Positions 51,401 to 56,467 of a DNA stretch of 59,916 nucleotides are shown here, one piece after another. The stretch is from Rubripirellula obstinata (GTDB taxonomy: Bacteria > Planctomycetota > Planctomycetia > Pirellulales > Pirellulaceae), in the NCBI RefSeq assembly GCF_001642955.1, contig NZ_LWSK01000025.1, positions 1-59,916 on the forward strand. The letters run 5' to 3'. Both the position numbers and the translations under genes were made by a program. Position 1 is the stretch's first letter. Each line of letters opens with the position of its first letter. The notes beneath the pieces were generated by a model. That model ran no database searches. It worked only from the letters and a program-made list of their open reading frames with translations, and had not been told where the DNA came from.

Positions 51401-52356
51401 TTGACGACCAGGACGGCGGGAAGACCTCGCGGACTTTCCGCGTGGCTTACGATCCGTTCGCGCCGACGATGGTCAATGCGGCGGGACGGATCAACGAGAG
51501 TGCTGACGCTTCGCAGGGAGCGGTGTTTGTGTCGCGTTTGGATGTCGATGACAGGACCGATGACGATCGGCATGTCTTTGAATTGATCGCGGGCGAAGGT
51601 TCGACCAACAACGATCTGTTTGAAATCCAAAACGGTTCGATCTTTTGGATCGGTGACGAAACCGTGGACTCCGAAACCACACCATCGTACCAAGTTCGCG
51701 TTCGCGTGACGGATTCGGCAGGCAATGTTTTGGAACAGGCGTTGGAAATCGAAGTCAACGATGCCAACTACGTCAAAGATGTTCGCATCGGAACAGCGGG
51801 CTCCCAAGGCAGCGCTCAGCGGTCCAGGATTGACCAAGTCGAAGTCGTGATTGATGGCGAGGTGCAATTGTCGCCCGGTGCATTCAAGGTGGAACGAATC
51901 GGAGCATCGGCGGGAACAGTGGAAACGGTTGTCAGTTCGCGAACCGTCGATGGTGATACGGTCGTCACGATTACCTTTGTCAACGAATCGGATCCCGGTG
52001 AATCGGTATCACTCGTTGACGGCAACTATCGTTTGTTGATCGACGCCACCACGCTTCGCCGCGATGGCAACCGAGTCCAGTTGGACGGCGATGGTGACGG
52101 AAACACGGGTGACGATTTCGTCTTCGGTGAAATCGCCAGCGACGGTTTCTTCTCGTTGTACGCCGACACCGATGGCGACGGCAGGGTGGGACTTTCCGAC
52201 TTTGCCACGTTCCGAAGTGCCTTTGGGACGTCAGATCGAGACGCGGGCTTCTTGGACTATTTGGATGCCAACAGCGACGGCACGATCGGCTTAGCCGACT
52301 TCGCCGCCTTCCGAAGCAGCTTTGGAAACGAGCGTCCCAATGATCTGGGCCAATAG
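33436..52356 (+). CDS. 6,306-residue exported giant protein with RTX, FG-GAP, LamG, PKD, cadherin and dockerin modules
   Basis: One uninterrupted frame of 18.9 kb. QLESRQLLSA (residues 41-50) is the planctomycete LExRxLL signal. Residues 50-2240 are acidic beta-rich repeats of no clear family; a flagellar hook IN-like motif (DGVTTVDDVIAAIN) lies near 905. RTX calcium-binding GGxGxDxL repeats occupy about 2295-2560, 2608-2815 and 2932-3069, with short blocks near 3510, 3720 and 4590. FG-GAP repeats (DVNGDGIEDV) span about 3969-4430. Then come leucine-rich repeats (about 4689-4755), a golvesin-like domain ending in VVADAVMLI (4762-4894), a LamG-like domain (4949-5156), an SdrD/Cna-B-like domain (5431-5509), PKD (5816-6000), a cadherin-like domain (6009-6112) and two EF-hand/dockerin repeats (6242-6302). 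Calcium-dependent adhesion is inferred. A palindrome is inserted in frame at 41991-42038. Confidence 0.94.
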   Translation: MSVHNSTRLRRNRISDAGRSSDARSVFNNRGWTKRRMLMEQLESRQLLSANPLTPRQQTQLDTQLSSLTSFADHVDDRAELNRPLAFLGTSFNEHLDISDVVQSSLVEPLTTFIVPGQSQSSDDVAGLLQGSQAGDLVVSFAPVEIVDDGELTFATTLYATRSVQYDVDLGVNGDNLGLSLSDVETRTAEFSLKFELQFGVEAGTDGEFFTRIESLQTSVTDTTQLVAGSPMPELETLTEDVTFSLLINDDTTITATVPANTAGNLTPLPERITAALATPLADAGFSDAIVGSDDSGRLALRAISADVRSFALVDAGGLAALGFADGQSSSSNFNPTFDYGLIALDSDDAGIAITGVMDVFADDGGDSRLSADELNAAPVLTTQARRGGSLESRLQPSSGTIVAGNPTARASIARLFSAGPLAVTPDGFDELDRLHDRVSQTLRDGFAAITQFGERLETETGLGNVLPALDISFAGATDLDALLRSKLQTTVEDLLAVNDRPSWEDVRAALQNQGLTVSEVDETGDAASFDIGLQQTDTTQTRLTNGDAAEDDGFAATEDQRPELTLQTTSNWAFEVTVDRSGEQSPLEAFVVVFDRADHGAEVTTGTISFDANVGLLGVTATGTPAMDATLSATIDNGQSVTAAQLINQPIATLVATSETGQLDLDLTLAATLSGVPFTATMGLSPGAVFGGQSELQAVDFGQVEDFVNFTANELSGGVSQIGRWLGDFAEAKLTRDMPLAAARQVSELLDLRGVFESQIASLLSNDEGQLNFGTIQELDALTDFISNPNYDQASNELTFTVSFDGVPEFADLEILSPEFDFDFEIGDFKALTADGSFTLSPSVFGEFVLGIDLTPIGAGSEAIDIDGSTLLSELNDGMGVQDINDNNPDIVITQRDGTSHVITFDGVTTVDDVIAAINVATPVALTAALYDQNGDQNGIVTGIRLTDNSVGDTVFAVDGVDGSLAGFGLGILGETDDTNVDDGRATINGGALHGDTPAHHLFVEEIAGRPIAGGKIELTSGEFSATANLGITEVEITGASILGAAAAAGLGDVPSFVQADVGLPKPRMTVAELFDSLRDNVDEATKVVADFTGSIQVEFPTSFLNVGNSQSVDDAAFVATINEFGDDLVADVSGDIDSVLAQLGEIDAGEILDGLKDGLTDLLNFDGLKLPILNIELPDAAGLQTLLADVTAAIDTIGSATLDVLSDGIQRLANLDPARPEIDFPEIEISLPDLFGFFDHAQEMAPEEGSGDTFSLPDFESLIRDLFDFEVDLPDVEIPPEEFGVFLDGVVTILDQLQLSGPGSLQGLEAKLEEAIGLGEEGVTLQIVTDNPNASSTSAVEVRFDLNLSDMIEANYPINIDLADLGVDIPGVGDLIDVGGSASVRLSAGVAANLALGLEIASGESVTVTPFLYTGADGTALTLTAGAVADDIDFEASVGPLGIAIVDGVAGVTGNDTAQDASFIVSLDDGTPGDGRYLFDNTIDFGITADGQLSASLPIEFPTGSALETLDLSVDFDAQTAQQLRDGFAITSNFADVQTALQNQIDSFGDDISGNLLALVGGWEGAFDLLTDAMRGDVLGVPLPIIGEALADEADFLQEIKQSVLDNLQSFETLGVSIVQTEIFNALGPGGLDLLDVLTGDGTLAQHYVLADTSDSGSVDFDIRIAKAAEPIEVNPDFDLGLPGLNFDLDADVVLDFGFAFDLGFGVSLDEGFYFDTDDTNLVVSFDAAVPNLDASGQLAFLGVQATSGIGDDGLPQTRFSGAFDVTLNDPTAAPNSADAKRLTLSEMFASDLSDVVQHQLNANAQANLHLVASIGNPDVLPSIRTDLIVDWGFGDGIDSGTPLSVEFTEVEMNIGEFFAGFAGDVLGRVQDVLEPVQPVIDVLTTRLPVISDFGGSDVTLVDLARMFGRADVADFLQSIVDVNDLINSLPDPSSFDETNTWVSLGGFAVDASALGGFDPAADPDAPVMIKELKLPEIPNPQDILGQVGTGSTPGGGFKNNLAGAKGELSFPLLESPTTAFNLLIGRDVDLFLYDAPALGIDFSYNQSFPTPIPGLFAEIGGRIAAVADFAFGFDTSGISQFSETGFLPDIFDGFFVSDRANPDGTGADVAEAYLRGSLTAGGKIDVLIAAAGVRGGIFAEVDFNLNDPDRDGRVRAGEIAENFALGPIHVFDVDGRVDAGVNGFYRVLFFEDEFEIARVNLLNFDIARPTGAELPALATQSAGGELTIPFTSGDDDYSIIPGQTAGSIIVQGQGRQSGEFLNVTSIVGNSGSGDDIVTISPKIFVPVTISGGAGNDQLSAGGGPTAFNGGTGDDRLTGGLGEDNLDGGDGNDVIIGGAGVDQLSGGAGDDYIDGGRGADLISGGDGNDQLFGGFDADVIDGDAGDDVIEGGRGGDVIRGGAGDDRVSGGRGDDSIEGGLGSDELDGDEGSDFIDGGDGSDRVRGGERNDVLRGGEGDDEIDGGSGDDEIRGGSGDDLLRGGVGRDDLFGDDGDDLIYAVDDASGNETIGGFIDAGAGNDVVYGSFGDDVIVGGLGDDELHGLDGSDLIWGGLAAYASSNFDISNPNLFELPPRFVEASNLDNSDYSPTILVTPRVVSGFSVPGNVPDGDDLIDGGAGTDFLFGGSDADTIFGGEDADYIDGGSGDDGNLFGDAGDDVIRGGSGADVIRGGTGIDQIYGDAGRDLLRGDSGGAGQRLFGGDDVDTLYAWNDATSGSTGEALFGGAGGDFLYGAGANAFLFGESGPDYLVGGLGDDVLDGGGGQDQLYGGEGDDELRGGADGDWLEGQLGSDTLVGGGGIDFLILDVGAQHASGDQESFDGHGDGTPDDNATDVLLVNGTKGNDTITLSATPLPLAGEVGLSGPGEGLRVIFDTPNHTQTINATWQSTDGPLIEQFRVSTGNGNDTITFDPSLDLSELSERSRDFVTVVEAGPGNDTIIGSGARDRIDGGRGSDTIFGNGGDDRLWGDQGPGDGSSNDVDTIYAGQGNDDVLGGQGTNRLYAWSSDPTASAPFGIFNNNGQLEDTGLNRIIGGPGEDHLYGGTGLDLLYGGEGDNTLYSRTGSKMEDLDAGAGDVDWKDYARQNDQVWYVGGSNRDDQINLEYVTEIGFAQDHHLITRLTRNVSDNGTPDEFFTLSASVRLDFAATDNNGVLIWDPDDVFADNRLIQDDDPIARAEALNTTFSDAEALSRLLPPEDDFRAIIIDALDGDDVINVGPTVQKTVWVDAGAGDDTVLISSGNAILIDQTDLIGSRNNSIDHPFDLASPAAISGEEVDISDYVLQEDATFTLIVDQLEQHITVTVDSGTTIENESLLDLAADINLALRQAGAEGLAVASVSGDIIVLSGMTADPTSRLAINAHPEDPAVTQWKLPSNASASVSSILSSSVRYTGLTIDNPSDIDFYRFTTSTAIGDPNIESIILVDSLRRDDGMTLAVFVEGESEPVDPIDAAQGSYSLLADTTYVIRVASDATPTVYDLTIDLAAGSAALPVDYATKIEFERRDVIFGGDGNDVLQGGPGEDFIFGGAGNDVLTGGSDRGASDLLFGEDGDDTFQTIPDFLPTLTGTTTTYLPTQSDRFAGGEGDDRVVFLGGDLDNDQQPINDLAAVRFNRLLQRYEISTLVWDTAGQSFAASDDPDSTTSLLRGYHFFTALGVDQMQVDLGAGDDTWHADGESSYVFPGDQTGATWGINEGDVQSGARIFDQIEVLGGAGNDQLFGGSVSERFDGGTGSDFISGGLGDDQIAGGEGDDVLLGGSGIAPDDLEFVSRSFGASVNDTYVFSAELTPLLQIGIPQHLNFHQGDTVDWYAVSPGTLPQFDDRPIAPVTADMIRVVDVDNGEDVRFTLFDAEVTGIGDELLLVPVEDPIANPQNFLIRVDNQLESESKLQTASRQYRVELLEPFTLADGGAGDEVVDPGDDSSVDRQFAAARLATPVVPSPPSTDPPGLDLRSPTRLRDAVTIEGTAEGDRLSGARSIGDVNGDGIEDVVIEGVSASYVYFGPFDLDGIQSVEQFANLIIRGRTVAGGSGDLTGDGVDDLVLIRRGFDEANPNAPVMEIYSGGFGVDRELDVNSAIYQTALNGENDDAANIELIDWDGDGLSELLVSFDPEWLGFRGYIVGFDPDASESEELIASVKLLSLRTDELTAPVGTTVNPDAPVTTRLIGDVNGDGKDDIALVSPHLFTRNSDGMPIGQTFVVLGGTVDISNPSSPNINATIDSGVVISGTALGQDIFPLGDINRDGYDDFAISRTLEGTGELEGGLLIYHGTADFVADPAPPIELTDSYDDAAYRVSRQGVSDLAAGTALTGPIFAAAGDFFGARRADLVVGIPSQSTLNLTSGVVLQMDRRGQVGIIDDIHGVGRFYSITGAGPIPLDVQLTPLTGSTSSDLAGSIARGPLSDLNGDGLPDLFIGAAGFDGLRDGVQVDAGRVYFIPGQPPSFLPNLSTEITVLENDGGRMIDRGSDMPEVFGSSGSQDDPYFLRVGRSSWFQFTTAGDGGASSNQADHIRIEMLSGEADRNNSPILGDLITADGEVISQNQRITDLRNLKAGTYFFRVHRRNQFSPRTELEFQIQFDAPTLGNSHPSTDRDRIDGGPGKDQLIGGAGLDVLFGDDGRDRFQAETIEIFDLDRADGESFTIDPIRSNEIIVGSDQVVLDGPSIDHHLRVGIARALGHVITMRPDGVEVAREPILASEMAQLERLDLSGMQIADLSGLEFAINLRVLDLSDNEITDLPSVEDYPYLQTLTLSSNRITDLYEIAGASVVDNIDAGFSEVSGVWQSQVRISDDANLGGYRFTDTDGGVADFELNVPLGESVELLATWPILGENAATDAAFSVYDGDNLIATIPVLQTIAPDDSGGVPGWLSLGQFTFETDSARLQLSATNGIVVADAVMLIAGTPATANLTTLNLEDNPLDDLSRQALIPIVEFAGIAVTVSAPTADFVIEPIADQLVRHGSLALDDQVAVLPASVLDGAGSFLIEFWYQIDQASDQTVVSSVNQFGNDDLLIQFTDFGQSLLVDVESTDRQYSLPASVQPGTWHHYAIERNVGDFQINVYVDGTLIPTDRFSIFSIGNLDVGDRALVIGQEQTAVNGGYVSGTAAIGKIDELRFWDPFWETGGPTIQEHLAANRHRTVPRDSPGLRAAYRFDDQSTVFAVDASINGRDAVLGDPTGGAGDQRNAPTRSSSAPVHSVLNVDLTTGADYYTANSSNPDVITNVAGNQLQLEYRADQTDDSVITVAAFGIDGQQTRTGFNLHVDTSASGAFDPDQASELTFTRNGSLQSFFNTYGDRLQQTPNVELDFSSNASISGFSFSGLEDVLVVQRGVESQDIVEITFKADPGYEVALHGLELGNAANFSFTIPRLEVFNQDDTSLWLQSNRQISGTNVAHQDLNFPQTVFGDELTLVFEPGTVFVGLDNVRFSQRAKSLSSSYHHGQVFDDANDDGQQQPSEVGLPGTTVILRDQSNNVIASSITDSSGFYRLIGTPALDVRRVEVLAPDNWSLTTASSIALQLEPVLPVLQSTDFDFQYEFDVNPTSVDLDENGSNDWDANPSGSLTVSEGLLTTDPGETLTANLRETTSWQTYAPTLETGFTVELSAAVLSQGTGPSARRGAFQVVVSAGGTSTSAALLLSENSVGWRNDPAALGVFDDQDQQHVYRIVQTPGADEFYVWRDNVLLNPGGLPLSSGVQNITEAQIYLGDGSSTISGTTAVDYLRFTRGAFLPETAEINFGLSQPVRIGDDRIVSTGTPQVINVQSEIAGLNWTWTIDGIAAEPASDNTSLNFTPAVEGDIVIGVTATTPGGTLYSDQILVRASDTPAQPLISLSPNQGSAPLASFNTGIHEGESFTIFADLSAMGLENTAVDYQWTLIDSAGNTVDQQSGSSLVPDWELTIGDDGEYEVTLTVTNGTSQTTSSPLPIAVDNVAPVLSLPATPSVLGDSPLTFSGSFTDPGDDVWLATADFGDGNRRPVVLEEDKTFSIEHEFDQPGVYRVSVTVDDQDGGKTSRTFRVAYDPFAPTMVNAAGRINESADASQGAVFVSRLDVDDRTDDDRHVFELIAGEGSTNNDLFEIQNGSIFWIGDETVDSETTPSYQVRVRVTDSAGNVLEQALEIEVNDANYVKDVRIGTAGSQGSAQRSRIDQVEVVIDGEVQLSPGAFKVERIGASAGTVETVVSSRTVDGDTVVTITFVNESDPGESVSLVDGNYRLLIDATTLRRDGNRVQLDGDGDGNTGDDFVFGEIASDGFFSLYADTDGDGRVGLSDFATFRSAFGTSDRDAGFLDYLDANSDGTIGLADFAAFRSSFGNERPNDLGQ
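40320..41090 (+). other. First RTX calcium-binding block of the giant protein
   Basis: About 28 nonapeptide-type repeats of GGxGxDxLxGG form (for example GGAGNDQLSAGG, GGRGGDVIRGG). Such repeats fold as calcium-bound beta rolls outside the cell. At the DNA level they are diverged, so this is not a recent tandem array. Confidence 0.9.
41991..42038. repeat. Family B palindrome inside the giant gene
   Basis: 11-base perfect arms (ACCTCTCCCGC and complement) around TT, followed by a second CGGGCTCTCAGGCCCG hairpin and another GGGAGAGGG. Read in frame as PLPLAGEVGLSGPGEG between beta strands that flank it with ordinary repeat sequence. Confidence 0.85.
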
Positions 52357-52622
52357 AGAATGCGGCCAATGATGCTGCATTATCGTTCCGATGCTTACTT
52401 CCGCGTGCGGTCAGCATGTCGGGGACGAATTCGGCTCAAGTTATAGAAGGATACAGAGTCAAGCAAAAACTCAGTGCGAGGAATTGGCTGGCGAAAGTTT
52501 TTATCAAGAGAAGATTTTGGCAAAACCATGAAGGGGCAAAACGATGGCAAGCTGTATGCCGTTAAAAATGTCGCACCATCTTCGTGTTTTTTTGGCACTT
52601 CTCGGTGAACGCCACCCTTTAG
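52357..52622. other. Junction between the giant gene and the hsdM remnant
   Basis: 266 bases with no supported gene. Around 52517-52554 GCAAAACCATG and GCAAAACGATG form a short direct repeat. A 90-codon frame starting at 52544 overlaps the hsdM remnant in another frame and is rejected. The junction with homologous HsdM sequence falls at about 52623, right after a TAG in that frame. Confidence 0.5.
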
Positions 52623-53672
52623 GTTTCTGCCAAAGCACCGGACGAGAAATCGGGTCGCGGCCGTCAGTCTTCAACCAAGAAAAAAGCCGAGAAGAAAACG
52701 TTCGGCAGCAAGATCTTTGCGAGTCACGAATTCGGCTATCGGCGAATCACGATCGAGCGACCACTGCGTCTTTCGGTCCAGTTCTCAGGCGTCCGAATCG
52801 CCACGCTCCGCTTTGAACCCGGCAAGCTCAACGCGGCGATGCAGAAGGTCTACGAACAATTCCCGGAAGCCTTTCCCGATTCTGGCTCCCCTCGCCCCGC
52901 TTCGGGGAGAGGGGCTGGGGGTGAGGGGCCATCGAGCGCCACCTACGGCGATCTCTCCACCGTCGAAGCCGAAATCCGAGCCATGGTCAAAGCCGACTTT
53001 GCCGACCTCAAAGAAAAACAAATCAAAGATCTCCTCGACCCCAAAACATGGACGGCCCAAAAAGAGCTGCTCGACAATGCCATCAAGCTGCAAGCCGCGA
53101 TCGGAGAAAACCAGCACGACGACTTCAACGAGTTCGAGGCCACGCTGAAGCAAGCGATCAAGGACGCCGATGTCGAGTTAGACGCGAAGCAGAAAAAGCA
53201 AATCATCGCCGCCGTCAGTTGGACCAACCCCGACGCCGAGCCGGTGATCAAAAAAGTCATTAGCCGTTTGGGCGCTAGCCCCGGCTCCAAGAGCAATGGC
53301 AAACCGACCCAACCCGATCCAACCTACGGAACGTTCGAGTACAAAAACCAGATCGTCCAGTTCCAGCCCGACAGCGACTTGCGAGACAACGAAGACGTGC
53401 CGTTAACCGAAGGCACCGCACGCGGCGCAAACGTGGACGCGGTCAATGAAGCGTATTTTCACAAAGAAGTCGCCCCCCACGTCCCCGACGCCTGGATCGA
53501 CAAAGGGAAATGTGACGCCAAGGACGGCGGGGTCGGCATCGTCGGCTACGAGATCCCATTCAACCGACATTTCTACGAGTACCAGCCCCCGAGGCCACTG
53601 CAAGAGATCGACGCCGAGTTGGATGAACTAAGCAGCGAGATCATGCAGATGCTGCAGGAGGTTCACTCGTGA
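52623..53672 (+). pseudogene. hsdM: Type I methyltransferase subunit HsdM, 5'-truncated
   Basis: Only the C-terminal third of HsdM is present. The frame opens after a stop at 52620-52622, and without any good start codon it reads [20 protein letters not shown] and [20 protein letters not shown]; it ends with [33 protein letters not shown] and [17 protein letters not shown], all typical of the HsdM C-terminus. The first ATG is at 52839 (277 codons). The N-terminal helical domain, SAM-binding FxGxG and catalytic NPPY/F motifs are absent from the window, so methylation activity is not expected. A 45-base family B palindrome is read in frame ([14 protein letters not shown]). The stop overlaps the GTG of hsdS, preserving the usual operon junction. 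Confidence 0.88.
52884..52928. repeat. Family B palindrome in the hsdM remnant
   Basis: 45 bases exactly equal to the reverse complement of 56920-56964 in hsdR. Internal hairpin of 12-base arms with one mismatch around CTT (CCCCTCGCCCCG and CGGGGAGAGGGG). Its length of 15 codons keeps the frame open. Confidence 0.95.
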
Positions 53673-55081
53673 GTGAGTCACGATTCAAACCGTATGCCGA
53701 ATACGAAACAGTTGCTTGCGGCTGGATTGATTGTGTCCCGCAATCATGGGTTACTACGACTCTGGGAAAAGTGACATTGGACAAATGTGACGGACCTTTT
53801 GGCTCAGGTTTGAAGTCAGAGCACTACAGCGAGTCCGGGGTGCAAGTTGTGAGGCTTCAGAACATCAAGTCTGATGGTTACAGGACGGGGACTCCAGTTT
53901 TTATCGACTTCGACTACTATCATCGCGCTTTGTCGAATCATGACGTAGTGCCTGGTGACGTTCTCATCGCTGGGCTTGGTGACCCGAACAACCCAGTCGG
54001 AAGAGCTTGCGTCGCCCCAGATGGCATTGCTCCTGCGATGGTCAAAGCAGATTGTTTCCGATTTCGTCTAAATCAATCCAAAGTGCTACCACACTTCGTT
54101 GCGTACCAACTTTCGGCAGGTTCTTGGTTTGATTCAAAAACCATGTCTAACGGGTCGACACGTGCCAGGATTCCATTGAACTCAATGGCCAAGCGATCCT
54201 TGGTTTATTGTTCATTGCTAGACCAACAATCAATCGTCGAGTTCCTGGACTACGAGACGGCGAAGATTGATGCGTTGATTGAGAAGCAGCAGCAGCTCAT
54301 CGCCTTGCTCGGGGAGAAACGTCAGGCCGTCATCAGTCATGCGGTCACCAAAGGCTTGAACCCCGACGCCCCCATGCGAGATTCCGGCGTCGAGTGGTTG
54401 GGCGAAGTGCCCTCGCATTGGGACGTTGTAAACCTGAATGTTGTCACAGAAATCGGAAACGGTTCGACGCCGGATCGAAGTACGCCGCGATACTGGGGCG
54501 AAGAAGGTGATTTCCCATGGCTCAACAGTTCAGTTGTGAATCAAGCCGAAGTGCATGAGTCCGACCAGTTTGTTACGGAAGCTGCGATACGTGAGTGCCA
54601 CCTGCCACACATATTGCCGCCAGCAGTTTTGGTCGGAATTACCGGGCAAGGGAAGACGCGAGGGATGGCTACGATTCTCCGAACGGAAGCCACGATTAAT
54701 CAGCACGTGACTTACATCCAGCCTCGGAATGAGCGAGTTACAGTTCCTTTTATCCATCGCTTCTTTCAGATGGCCTACGATCATATCCGCTTTGAAAGTG
54801 AAGGAGCAGGAAGCACCAAGGGGGCGATTACGTGTGGACAACTTGAGAAAACGAAGATTTCACTTCCGCCTCCAGACGAACAACAACGGGTGGTGCAATA
54901 CCTTGGTGACTTCGCAACGAAATTTGCTGATCTCATTCAAAAAGCTGAAGACGCAAACAAACTTCTCCGCGAACGCCGCACCGCACTTATCTCCGCCGCC
55001 GTCACCGGCAAGATCGACGTGCGTGGCTGGCAGCGTCCTTCCGCTGATCCCAAAAAAGAAACCGAAATGGAGGTCGCATGA
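53669..55081 (+). CDS. hsdS: Type I restriction specificity subunit HsdS
   Basis: DNA-recognition subunit of the HsdR2M2S complex. 470 residues with two target recognition domains: the first ([23 protein letters not shown]) and second ([26 protein letters not shown]) each begin with the typical PxxW(x)TLG-like start. Each is followed by a conserved helical spacer ([48 protein letters not shown] and [22 protein letters not shown] with [19 protein letters not shown]). Both halves look intact. It starts with GTG 53669 overlapping the hsdM stop (GTGA) and ends in ATGA with the next frame. Without HsdM it is not expected to act. Confidence 0.93.
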   Translation: MSESRFKPYAEYETVACGWIDCVPQSWVTTTLGKVTLDKCDGPFGSGLKSEHYSESGVQVVRLQNIKSDGYRTGTPVFIDFDYYHRALSNHDVVPGDVLIAGLGDPNNPVGRACVAPDGIAPAMVKADCFRFRLNQSKVLPHFVAYQLSAGSWFDSKTMSNGSTRARIPLNSMAKRSLVYCSLLDQQSIVEFLDYETAKIDALIEKQQQLIALLGEKRQAVISHAVTKGLNPDAPMRDSGVEWLGEVPSHWDVVNLNVVTEIGNGSTPDRSTPRYWGEEGDFPWLNSSVVNQAEVHESDQFVTEAAIRECHLPHILPPAVLVGITGQGKTRGMATILRTEATINQHVTYIQPRNERVTVPFIHRFFQMAYDHIRFESEGAGSTKGAITCGQLEKTKISLPPPDEQQRVVQYLGDFATKFADLIQKAEDANKLLRERRTALISAAVTGKIDVRGWQRPSADPKKETEMEVA

Positions 55082-55430
55082 ACGCTGACTTCCACTTGAG
55101 ATGCAGGGCGCAGGGCCAAAACTCAACAGCCAAAACTCAACAACCGATGTTGGCACATTGTCGTTCAGCATGCAGCGGCAGTTTGGCGGCTGGATCGGTT
55201 TTCATTTCATTCCAAACCCGCCGAATGGGATCTGCCGGTCGTAAGTCCATACGCCGGCTGGGTTTGCTTATTTCATCGCAACCCGTACTTGCGATCTTCG
55301 CTGGTAGATGTTGGTGGGGCGTGGGTAAAGAATCCGAAGAAGCACCCTTCGTGCAGGCCGTCATGGACCCAATGGAAGTTGGGCGTAGGGAGCCCATGGA
55401 TTGTGCCCTAGGCGAGGGTGGCTGCTGACG
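55082..55430. other. 349-base region between hsdS and the DUF3800 gene
   Basis: Holds a direct repeat CCAAAACTCAACA (twice, about 55117-55143) and a 116-codon frame starting at the ATGA overlap with hsdS. That frame has no domain and an odd composition, and is not called. Its first codons ATGAACGCTGACTTCCA resemble the true hsdR start GTGAACGCAGACTCCA at 56468. Confidence 0.55.
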
Positions 55431-56270
55431 ATGGCAACCGAGTTTGTGATCTATACCGATGAGTCCGTGAAAGATGGAGCCTACTTCTCCAATTTCTATG
55501 GGGGCGTGCTGGTCCGGTCGCGTGATCTATTGCGTGTGACCGCCCAACTTTCACAGTGCAAGGCGGAACTAAACCTTCACGGTGAATTGAAGTGGACGAA
55601 GGTGACCGAGAACTACCTGAACAAGTACAAGACGGTGATGGACGCTTTCTTCGATCTGGTGGCCGCTGACTTGGCCAAGGTCAGAATCATGTTCACCAAC
55701 AACACCTTCGTTCCGCAGGGACTGACATCGGAACAACGTCAGTCGGAGTATCACCGACTGTACTACCAATTTATCAAACATGGCTTTGGGCTGGCGTTCT
55801 CAAACGAGCAGCACGACGGGCCGAAGCGGGTCCGGTTGAACATAGATCAAATGCCCACCAGCCGGGAAGAAACCGCTAAGTTTAAATCCTTCATCGAGGC
55901 TTTGTCGCGCAACCCCGAAATGCGTCGAGCGAATGTCGACTTCGATAAGCAGCAAATCGCGGAGGTAGATTCCAAGGACCACGATCTTTTGCAATGCCTC
56001 GACGTTGTCCTGGGGGCGATGACGTTCCGACTGAACAACTTGCACCTGGTCAAGCCCGCGGGGCAAAGCAGGCGAGGCAAACGCACGGTCGCCAAGGAAA
56101 AACTCTACAAGCATATCTCTGCGAGGGTGCGATTGATCTACCCGCACTTTAACATCGGTGAGTCGACCGGCACGCAGGGTGATTTGGCGAACCGCTGGAG
56201 GCACCCTTACCGACACTGGAAGCTGGTGCCGCGGGATCACGATCGCGACATGACCCGCACCAAACCATGA
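55431..56270 (+). CDS. DUF3800-family protein inserted in the RM operon
   Basis: 279 residues with the DUF3800 hallmark near the N-terminus, FVIYTDESVKDG, followed by the typical GGVLVRS strand and a C-terminal ELDxxxHDLLQCLDVVLGAM-like region (VDSKDHDLLQCLDVVLG). The family has an RNase H-like fold by prediction and is often found next to restriction-modification and other defence genes; its biochemical role is not established. ATG 55431 is preferred over an upstream GTG/TTG start because YTDES then begins at residue 8 and GAGGG precedes it. It lies between hsdS and hsdR on the same strand and splits an otherwise standard hsdMSR order. Confidence 0.85.
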   Translation: MATEFVIYTDESVKDGAYFSNFYGGVLVRSRDLLRVTAQLSQCKAELNLHGELKWTKVTENYLNKYKTVMDAFFDLVAADLAKVRIMFTNNTFVPQGLTSEQRQSEYHRLYYQFIKHGFGLAFSNEQHDGPKRVRLNIDQMPTSREETAKFKSFIEALSRNPEMRRANVDFDKQQIAEVDSKDHDLLQCLDVVLGAMTFRLNNLHLVKPAGQSRRGKRTVAKEKLYKHISARVRLIYPHFNIGESTGTQGDLANRWRHPYRHWKLVPRDHDRDMTRTKP

Positions 56271-56467
56271 TTCCGTCACTGCATAAAAAAACCCCGTGCT
56301 CACTATGTCTTGCGACGTGCCCCAAGTGGAACTTGAGCCTTCGAGAGCGACAGGGCCTACGAAAATGATCGGCTAGAACCAACGGTAAGTCAAGTCTGAC
56401 CGGAAATTCAGGACCAAGAAAAAATGCCGTCAAAGTTAAATGGCACCAAATCACAAGAGAAAACAAC

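Noticed and set aside
52544-52816. A 90-codon frame before the hsdM remnant
   Set aside because: It overlaps clear HsdM-coding sequence in a different frame.
55078-55428. A 116-codon frame after hsdS with an ATGA overlap
   Set aside because: Only its first few codons look meaningful (they resemble the hsdR start); the rest has no domain and an atypical composition.
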